Below the pieces are notes generated by a model. It was not told where the DNA came from. It saw only the letters and a list, made by a program, of their open reading frames with translations, and did not search any database. A stretch of DNA of 64,000 nucleotides from an uncultured Treponema sp. (lineage in GTDB: Bacteria > Spirochaetota > Spirochaetia > Treponematales > Treponemataceae), in NCBI GenBank assembly GCA_947177175.1, contig CAMWTK010000005.1, positions 1-64,000 on the forward strand, given 5' to 3'. A program made the translations under genes and the position numbers. Below, one piece after another: positions 58,850-64,000 of this stretch. Numbering within the stretch: the first letter of the stretch is position 1; the number at the start of each line of letters is the position of its first letter.

Positions 58850-59779
58850 ATGGCACACATAGCGACAAGCATTACGGATTTAATCGGGCGCACACCGCTG
58901 CTCGAACTGAAAAACCTGCAAGAGAAACAAGGCCTAAAGGCGCGGATCATCGCCAAGCTGGAATACTTCAACCCGGCGGGAAGCGTAAAGGACCGCATTG
59001 CCAAGGCAATGATTGACGACGCGTTTGCGTCGGGCGCGCTGACCAAAGAATCGGTCATCATTGAGCCGACTTCCGGCAACACGGGAATCGGCCTGGCTTC
59101 GGTGGCGGCAAGTTACGGGCTGCGTATCATCCTCACCATGCCCGAAACCATGTCAATCGAACGCCGCAACCTGCTCAAGGCATACGGTGCGGAGCTTGTG
59201 CTGACCGACGGAACCAAGGGCATGAAAGGCGCGATTGAAAAGGCAGAAGAGCTTGCGCGCACCACGCCGCACAGTTTTATTCCCGGGCAGTTCACCAACC
59301 AAGTAAACCCAAGAACCCACGAAAAGACGACCGGCCCGGAAATCTGGGAAGACACCGACGGCACCATTGACGCATTCGTCGCGGGAGTCGGCACGGGCGG
59401 CACAATCAGCGGCGCGGGCGCATTCCTCAAGTCAAAAAAGCCCGGCATCAAGCTGATTGCCGTTGAGCCGACGGCTTCTCCCGTGCTCTCAAAAGGCATT
59501 GCCGGCCCGCACAAAATCCAAGGCATTGGCGCAGGCTTCGTCCCCGAAACGATGAACACCAAGATTATTGACGAAATCATCACGGTAGAAAACGAAGCCG
59601 CTTTCGCGACGGGCAAAGAGCTTGCCCGAACCGAAGGTTTCTTGGCGGGCATTTCTTCCGGCGCGGCACTGTGGGCTGCCATGCAGCTGGCAAAACGCCC
59701 CGACTACGAAGGCAAGACAATCGTCGTGCTCCTGCCCGACACCGGCGACCACTACCTGTCCACGCCGCTGTTCTCATAA
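58850..59779 (+). CDS. cysK: Cysteine synthase A (O-acetylserine sulfhydrylase)
   Basis: This 309-aa PLP enzyme makes cysteine from O-acetylserine and sulfide. The PLP lysine is in [11 protein letters not shown] (about residue 43), the substrate loop is [10 protein letters not shown], and the phosphate-binding GTGGTISG is near residue 180. It is of normal length. GAGGAGG lies just before the ATG. It is preceded by a promoter with a dyad and the Rrf2 gene, and ends in a strong terminator. Identity is secure. Confidence 0.97.
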   Translation: MAHIATSITDLIGRTPLLELKNLQEKQGLKARIIAKLEYFNPAGSVKDRIAKAMIDDAFASGALTKESVIIEPTSGNTGIGLASVAASYGLRIILTMPETMSIERRNLLKAYGAELVLTDGTKGMKGAIEKAEELARTTPHSFIPGQFTNQVNPRTHEKTTGPEIWEDTDGTIDAFVAGVGTGGTISGAGAFLKSKKPGIKLIAVEPTASPVLSKGIAGPHKIQGIGAGFVPETMNTKIIDEIITVENEAAFATGKELARTEGFLAGISSGAALWAAMQLAKRPDYEGKTIVVLLPDTGDHYLSTPLFS

Positions 59780-59805
59780 ACCGCACACGCAGACAAGCGT
59801 CCGAC

Positions 59806-59842
59806 AAAAAAGGCAACCGCTTTATGGGCGGTTGCCTTTTTT
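59806..59842. terminator. Bidirectional terminator between cysK and SpoU gene
   Basis: The stem AAAAAAGGCAACCGC pairs with GCGGTTGCCTTTTTT around a 7-nt loop, with T/A runs on both sides, between two convergent genes. Confidence 0.9.
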
Positions 59843-59845
59843 ACG

Positions 59846-60604
59846 CTACGAACGGCTGCATTCGTACAGAATAATCGCCGACGCTTGCGCCACGTTCAGG
59901 CTTTCCAGCTGCCGTTCGCCCGCGCCATAAGGAATCGTCACCATGTAATCACAGTGCTGCCGCACGTCCTTGGCAATGCCGTTTTCCTCGTTGCCCAGCA
60001 CGACAAGCACGGGTTTTCCCCCGCGCAGCGAGCCGATCGCGCTGATTGGCTTATCCGCCGCAACGTCCGTGCCAATGCGCACCATTTTGCCCTTCATTGC
60101 TTGCAACAGCCGCACCATAGAATGCACGCAATAGATATGCACGTATTCCATGCCGCCTTGCGCCACCCGGTACGAACTGGTCGTAATGCTGCTCTGTGCC
60201 TCGTCAAGCGGAATGATGATATGCTTAAAGCCAAAAAAAGCCGCGCTGCGCACAATCGCACCCAAATTGTTCGCGTTTCCCACGCGGTCAAGCAGAATCG
60301 CGCTTTCCTTGCGGTGCAGCCATTCGTCGGTAATATCGCTGTTGAGCGTGACGATACGCGGCTCTTCCATCATCGCCACCACGCCCTGATGATGTACGCT
60401 GCCGCACAGTTTTTCCAAGTCCCCGGCTTCCACCATATTGTACGGTGCTTTGCGCGCTGCCATCTGCTTGCAGATTTCGCCAAAGTCAAACTTGCGGTCC
60501 TGGGTAAAATACAGCCGCCGGATTTTGTCGCCATGCACGGCCGCCAACGCCTTTACCGCATTCAGCCCGCACACGGCAAGTTCTTTTTTCTGAGTGTTCT
60601 TCAT
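59846..60604 (-). CDS. RNA 2'-O-ribose methyltransferase, SpoU/TrmH family
   Basis: This 252-aa SPOUT methyltransferase has an N-terminal substrate-binding domain (about residues 8-85, starting AVCGLNAVKAL) and the knotted C-terminal domain: motif 1 LLDRVGNANNLGAIVRSAAF, motif 2 VLGNEENGIAKDV and motif 3 IPYGAGERQLESLNVAQASA. It methylates ribose in rRNA or tRNA. The start is ATG 60604 because a TATAGT box (60612-60617, minus strand) lies 7 nt upstream and no ribosome site is present; the longer frame begins inside the promoter. Confidence 0.9.
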   Translation of the reverse strand: MKNTQKKELAVCGLNAVKALAAVHGDKIRRLYFTQDRKFDFGEICKQMAARKAPYNMVEAGDLEKLCGSVHHQGVVAMMEEPRIVTLNSDITDEWLHRKESAILLDRVGNANNLGAIVRSAAFFGFKHIIIPLDEAQSSITTSSYRVAQGGMEYVHIYCVHSMVRLLQAMKGKMVRIGTDVAADKPISAIGSLRGGKPVLVVLGNEENGIAKDVRQHCDYMVTIPYGAGERQLESLNVAQASAIILYECSRS

Positions 60605-60653
60605 ACGATGTACTATAGCGCGGATAGCGCGTATTGTCCATTGCGGCATATCG

Positions 60654-60785
60654 CGTCATGCCAGTCGGACTGACACGTCATTCTAGTTAGCATGATGCGT
60701 GATTCTAGTTACTATGATGCATCATTCTAGTTAGACTTACGCATCATAGTAGCTAGACTGATACGCCATGCCCGTTGCACACATA
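60654..60785. repeat. Tandem array, 22-bp period (ATTCTAGTTAG type)
   Basis: Six consecutive 22-bp units start at 60654, 60676, 60698, 60720, 60742 and 60764. The core consensus is CATTCTAGTTAG followed by a variable ATGATGC-like tail. The outer units are more diverged. Within it a 16-bp inverted repeat with one mismatch (60705-60720 and 60741-60756) forms a hairpin. It sits upstream of the SpoU gene and downstream of the solute-binding gene terminator. Confidence 0.85.
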
Positions 60786-60802
60786 TACCGCAGTGCAAAC
60801 AA

Positions 60803-60831
60803 AAACGGCACTTGCAAAACAAGTGCCGTTT
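60803..60831 (-). terminator. Terminator of the carbohydrate ABC operon
   Basis: AAACGGCACTTG (60803-60814) pairs with CAAGTGCCGTTT (60820-60831) around CAAAA, just downstream of the solute-binding gene, with a T-run on the minus strand. Confidence 0.85.
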
Positions 60832-60852
60832 AAAACTGACTGCTAGGTCAGA

Positions 60853-62451
60853 CTATTTGAGCAAGTTCTCAGCATTAGCAATCTTGAGACAAGCATCTTC
60901 CCAAGCCTTGCCGCCGTTCTTGTCGAACTCTGCAAGCCAAGCATTCCAGTTTTCTTTGGTCAGCTGACGTTTGCCCGTCATGAACTCTGAAATACCCTGG
61001 TTGTAGAAGCGCTCAACGTCAGCAGTCGGCAGGTCAAGCTTTGAAACACCGTTGCAGGCCGTCCACGGCTTTGACTGCATAGTGCGCAACGTCTTCAACG
61101 GAGACAGCACTTTCTTTGATTTTGCCGTCGTGTATGCGCCATAGCGAGTCTCCAGCTCCGCGTCGCCATTGTAGTAAACCATGTTGCGCAACTGCGTCAG
61201 CGGCTGCATAGCAGATTTTCCCCAGCCTTTCTTCGGGTCGGGCAGACCAACTTCAGTCGGCGCACCGTTCGGTCCCTTGACGTAGTTCACGCCTTCAACA
61301 CCGTACCCAAGCAGATAGTAGCCCTCGTCAGAAGACATCCATTCAAGCAGATCCGCAATCTTCTCTTTCTTGGTAACCGTCTTGCCGTTTACTTTCAGCT
61401 TGTCGTTCGCGCCCTGTGCGGCAAGGCAGAACGTGCGGTATGACTGCTCATACACACCTGCTGAAGAAAGACCTTTCGGACCAACCGGCGGATCGATAAC
61501 GACCAAATCGCCGTTCGGGAAGTTGTTGTCAAACGGAGTATAGTTTGATTCGCCGTGCAGAGCCATGTTCTGCTCGCGGAAGATACCAAAGCGGCCCTGT
61601 TTCCACGCGGCACGGAAGTCGTCCTTCTTGTACGCCAGCCAGTTCGGGTCGATAATCTTTGCGTCCACGATTCCCTTCACATAGGTCATCGCATCAAAGT
61701 ATTCCGGCTTCTTGATGTTCAGACCGGCAGCCTTTCTGGTCAAGTTCCAAGTACCGGCAACGCCATACGCGCCGAACAACGGGTCAAAGCGAACGCCCAA
61801 GCCCAAACTGATCGGTTTTGTCTCCAAGAACGCGCCAAAGCCATAGGTATCAGCCTTGCCGTTTCCGTCCGGGTCGCGCGTGGTGAACGCTTTCATCACT
61901 TCAACATAGTCATCAGTCGTCTTCGGCACTTTCAGTCCAAGCCGTTTGAGCCAGTCTTCGCGGATGATAACGCCTTCGTTGCGGACAATCGTTCCCGGCT
62001 GAGCCAAGCCGTATGACTTGCCGTTGATTGATGAATGGTCGCGGGAATCCTTGTCGTACAGCAATTTGGTGCGGTTAGGCATCATAGCATACATATCGTC
62101 CACTTCCGCGACGAGTTTCTGCTGAACCAACAGTTTGAACGCCTGATCGCCACACATAAAAATATCCGGCAATGAGCGAGCCGCGCCAGCCGCATTGATT
62201 TTCTGCAACTGGTCATTTTCTGATGACGGGAGCATCGTTGCAATCAAGTTAATGCCCAGCTTGTCGCGGATAATCTTGTATGCAATCCAGTCAGCCGGTG
62301 GCGGACCTGCTTCGGTAACAGCCGCGCCATACCACAGTTCAATGTCAACTGTGCCGTCCTTGTTTACCTTCCACTTTTTTGCCGCAAAAGCGGGGGTAGC
62401 AATCGCAAGAATAAGGGCAGCAAGTGCCAAATTCTTCAGCAAGTTTTTCAT
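60853..62451 (-). CDS. Carbohydrate ABC transporter substrate-binding protein (LplA-type)
   Basis: This 532-aa extracellular solute-binding protein has an N-terminal signal peptide (MKNLL, hydrophobic stretch, cleavage after AFA, no lipobox Cys) and a large periplasmic-binding fold with the LplA/YtcQ-type layout (DIFMCGDQAFKLL; IIREDWLKRLGLKVPKT; WMSSDEGYYLLGYGVEG). It captures an oligosaccharide or similar compound for the two permeases encoded upstream. GAGGAGG lies before the ATG. It is the last gene of the operon, set apart by a hairpin-containing spacer that may boost its level over the permeases. Confidence 0.92.
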   Translation of the reverse strand: MKNLLKNLALAALILAIATPAFAAKKWKVNKDGTVDIELWYGAAVTEAGPPPADWIAYKIIRDKLGINLIATMLPSSENDQLQKINAAGAARSLPDIFMCGDQAFKLLVQQKLVAEVDDMYAMMPNRTKLLYDKDSRDHSSINGKSYGLAQPGTIVRNEGVIIREDWLKRLGLKVPKTTDDYVEVMKAFTTRDPDGNGKADTYGFGAFLETKPISLGLGVRFDPLFGAYGVAGTWNLTRKAAGLNIKKPEYFDAMTYVKGIVDAKIIDPNWLAYKKDDFRAAWKQGRFGIFREQNMALHGESNYTPFDNNFPNGDLVVIDPPVGPKGLSSAGVYEQSYRTFCLAAQGANDKLKVNGKTVTKKEKIADLLEWMSSDEGYYLLGYGVEGVNYVKGPNGAPTEVGLPDPKKGWGKSAMQPLTQLRNMVYYNGDAELETRYGAYTTAKSKKVLSPLKTLRTMQSKPWTACNGVSKLDLPTADVERFYNQGISEFMTGKRQLTKENWNAWLAEFDKNGGKAWEDACLKIANAENLLK

Positions 62452-62527
62452 GTTTTCCTCCTCACGTTATGAAAACAAATGAAATTCGATTCTAAAGCGC
62501 GCCGTGCGACACGCTTACACAACTAAA

Positions 62528-62555
62528 TCGGACAATACTTAAACGTACTGTCCGA
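62528..62555 (-). other. Intercistronic stem-loop before solute-binding gene
   Basis: TCGGACAATAC (62528-62538) pairs with GTACTGTCCGA (62545-62555), with one mismatch and a 6-nt loop. It lies in the 129-nt gap between the permease and solute-binding genes. No T-run follows on the transcribed strand, so it more likely stabilises or processes the mRNA than ends it. Confidence 0.6.
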
Positions 62556-62580
62556 CCAAATCGTTACACAATAAAAGGCA

Positions 62581-63468
62581 TTAACCCTTAACCGCGCCCA
62601 ACATCGTACCTTTGGTAAAGTATTTCTGAATGAACGGGTACGCAATGATCATCGGAATGGCAGAAAGGAAGACCGATGCCGCTTTGATTGCCTCAACCGG
62701 CGCGTCGCCGAACGCCGTCGCCTCAACGACTTCGCTCATTGAAGCACCCAACAGAATGTTGCGCAACAGGATAGGCAGGGGCTGCAAGTATGAGTTCTGA
62801 ATGTACAGCAACGGGTGCATAAAGTCATTCCAGAAGTTCACGCCGTAGAACAGGCCGATAGACATCAAAATCGGCTTTGACAGCGGCAGGATGATAGAAA
62901 TCAATACGTACCATTCTGCGGCACCGTCAATGCGCGCCGACTCTTTCAATGATTCGGGAATGCCCTCAAAGAAGCCGCGCATAATCAGACAGTTGTACGT
63001 GCCGACCGCGCCCGGAATAAAGACTGACGCCAAGTGATCGGTAAAGCCCAAGCCCGTAACGACCAAGTACGTCGGAATCAAGCCGATGTTGAACAAGTAC
63101 GGAATAAGCACGTACCAGTTCAGCAGCTTGCGTCCCGGCAAGTCCTGCACGGACATACAATATGAAAGCGGAACGGTCAGGAACAACGCCGTCACCACGC
63201 CGAAGACCAAAATCTTCAGAGAGTTCCAGAACGCCGTCAGAAAGCCCGCGTTACCAAGCAATGCCTTGTACGCATCAATTTTCCAATCCCACGGGCGGAA
63301 CATTGCTTCCAAATATGAATACAAGTACCCGTTCGGGCGGAACGACTGCGCAACCGTACTCCACATAGGAATAAGGATGATGATGAAAATGAAAATCAGG
63401 AACACATCGACCAGTATATAAAAGGTCCGGTCACCTGCTGTCAATTTAACTGTCTTTGGTTTTTCCAT
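62581..63468 (-). CDS. Carbohydrate ABC transporter permease (LplC/YtcP-type)
   Basis: This 295-aa inner-membrane permease has six helices. The ATPase-contact EAA loop is visible in GIPESLKESARIDGAAEW near residue 190. The N-terminal cytoplasmic TVKLTAGDRTFYI motif is typical of YtcP/LplC. It pairs with the permease encoded 14 nt upstream. No ATPase gene is present in the operon part seen; such systems commonly share one multitask ATPase. Confidence 0.93.
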   Translation of the reverse strand: MEKPKTVKLTAGDRTFYILVDVFLIFIFIIILIPMWSTVAQSFRPNGYLYSYLEAMFRPWDWKIDAYKALLGNAGFLTAFWNSLKILVFGVVTALFLTVPLSYCMSVQDLPGRKLLNWYVLIPYLFNIGLIPTYLVVTGLGFTDHLASVFIPGAVGTYNCLIMRGFFEGIPESLKESARIDGAAEWYVLISIILPLSKPILMSIGLFYGVNFWNDFMHPLLYIQNSYLQPLPILLRNILLGASMSEVVEATAFGDAPVEAIKAASVFLSAIPMIIAYPFIQKYFTKGTMLGAVKG

Positions 63469-63482
63469 TGTTTTACTCCACC

Positions 63483-64000
63483 TTAGATAAGTGCCGAATC
63501 GGTCAGTTTCTTAACGACCGTGTTAGAAATACGAACCAACAAGAAACCGATAACGCCCTTGAAAATACCGACCGCCGTTGCAAGCGCGAATTGGAACTGC
63601 AACAAACCTTGCCGGTACACCCAAGTATCGATAATATCCGCGACCGAATACACCGGGATTGAATACAGCATGAACATTTGGTTGAAGCCCGCATCCAAAA
63701 TCGTGCCCAGCTTGAGCAGAACGACCGTAACGATAACCGGCTTGATTGAAGGAATGGTGATGTACCACACGCGCTGAACCGCCGTCGCACCTTCCACCAT
63801 GGCGGCCTCAAACAACGTGCCGTCAATGCCCATCAACGCCGCAATAAAGACAATGGCAGCCCAACCCATCTCTTTCCACGCGTCCGAAAGAACGACGATA
63901 ACGGGGAACGAATTGGTCTGCGTCAAGAAGTCATAGCGCGCCTCTTTGCCCGCAATAAACTCGATGATGTCGTTCACGATACCGTCGCCCGGTGCGAGCA
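63483..64000 (-). CDS. Carbohydrate ABC transporter permease (LplB/YteP-type), 5' end outside window
   Basis: This is the C-terminal ~172 residues of an LplB-type permease; the gene runs off the right edge of the window. Membrane helices and the EAA region (EAAMVEGATAVQRVWYITI) are visible, with a typical C-terminal segment ending VKKLTDSALI. It heads the visible operon and would form a heterodimer with the LplC-type permease. Confidence 0.9.
   Translation of the reverse strand, partial: LAPGDGIVNDIIEFIAGKEARYDFLTQTNSFPVIVVLSDAWKEMGWAAIVFIAALMGIDGTLFEAAMVEGATAVQRVWYITIPSIKPVIVTVVLLKLGTILDAGFNQMFMLYSIPVYSVADIIDTWVYRQGLLQFQFALATAVGIFKGVIGFLLVRISNTVVKKLTDSALI

Noticed and set aside
60654-60785. 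Possible CRISPR or integron attC sites
   Set aside because: The 22-bp units are back to back with no spacers or cassettes, and no integrase gene is in the window.

Overview
The window looks like a chromosomal segment of a GC-rich spirochaete, most likely a treponeme. The reasons are a bacterial XPB-type helicase with its partner protein, LplA/LplB/LplC-style carbohydrate ABC genes, treponeme-style small exported and beta-barrel proteins, and a poly-G tract in an outer-membrane protein gene. The genus is inferred from gene content and was not tested by any search. No rRNA, insertion sequence, prophage or CRISPR locus was seen.

Layout: 1-1205 is the end of a TrpXYZ-type ABC importer. 1217-6047 is a leftward XPB-helicase pair and a TetR regulator, followed by carB (6075-9323). 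9755-12162 holds a CoA-binding protein, a methyltransferase and a HAD phosphatase. 12343-18223 is htpG, a NifU-like scaffold, a YgiQ-type radical SAM protein and a DXS-family enzyme. 18269-21080 holds a PurF-like protein with a degraded glutaminase site, an HD hydrolase and a LysE exporter. 21123-27674 is a leftward acyl-chain and lipid locus: ACP, a fused ketosynthase/pseudo-ketosynthase, FabG, a repeat-filled gap, FabZ, an iron-sulfur flavoprotein, an acyltransferase and a patatin. 27848-28371 is a tRNA cluster (three Ser, one Arg) plus SRP RNA. 28436-35711 holds an EAL phosphodiesterase, a dicarboxylate-type symporter, exported proteins and outer-membrane barrels. 35723-43999 holds a hybrid histidine kinase, a PurO-like cyclohydrolase, a chemoreceptor, redox proteins and a PH-domain protein. 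44063-48672 is glgX-glgP. 48731-57008 is one leftward run: an unknown protein, a DUF3261-like lipoprotein, a ketosynthase, a dehydratase, a ketoreductase, an ECF S component, TrkA and TrkH. 57167-59779 holds a sugar kinase, an Rrf2 regulator and cysK. 59846-64000 holds a SpoU methyltransferase and a carbohydrate ABC operon cut by the window edge.

The most notable content is two separate type II acyl-assembly loci. One has a single-chain KS plus catalytically dead KS. The other has the DUF3261 lipoprotein, KS, DH, KR order that resembles the core of aryl-polyene clusters. Together they suggest that this organism makes a specialised polyene-like or unusual lipid. Other notable points are a nine-G tract inside a signal peptide (a candidate phase-variation switch), many genes whose -10 box lies 6-9 nt before the start codon with no ribosome binding site (candidate leaderless mRNAs), and three unrelated-sequence tandem arrays that share a 22-23 bp period.
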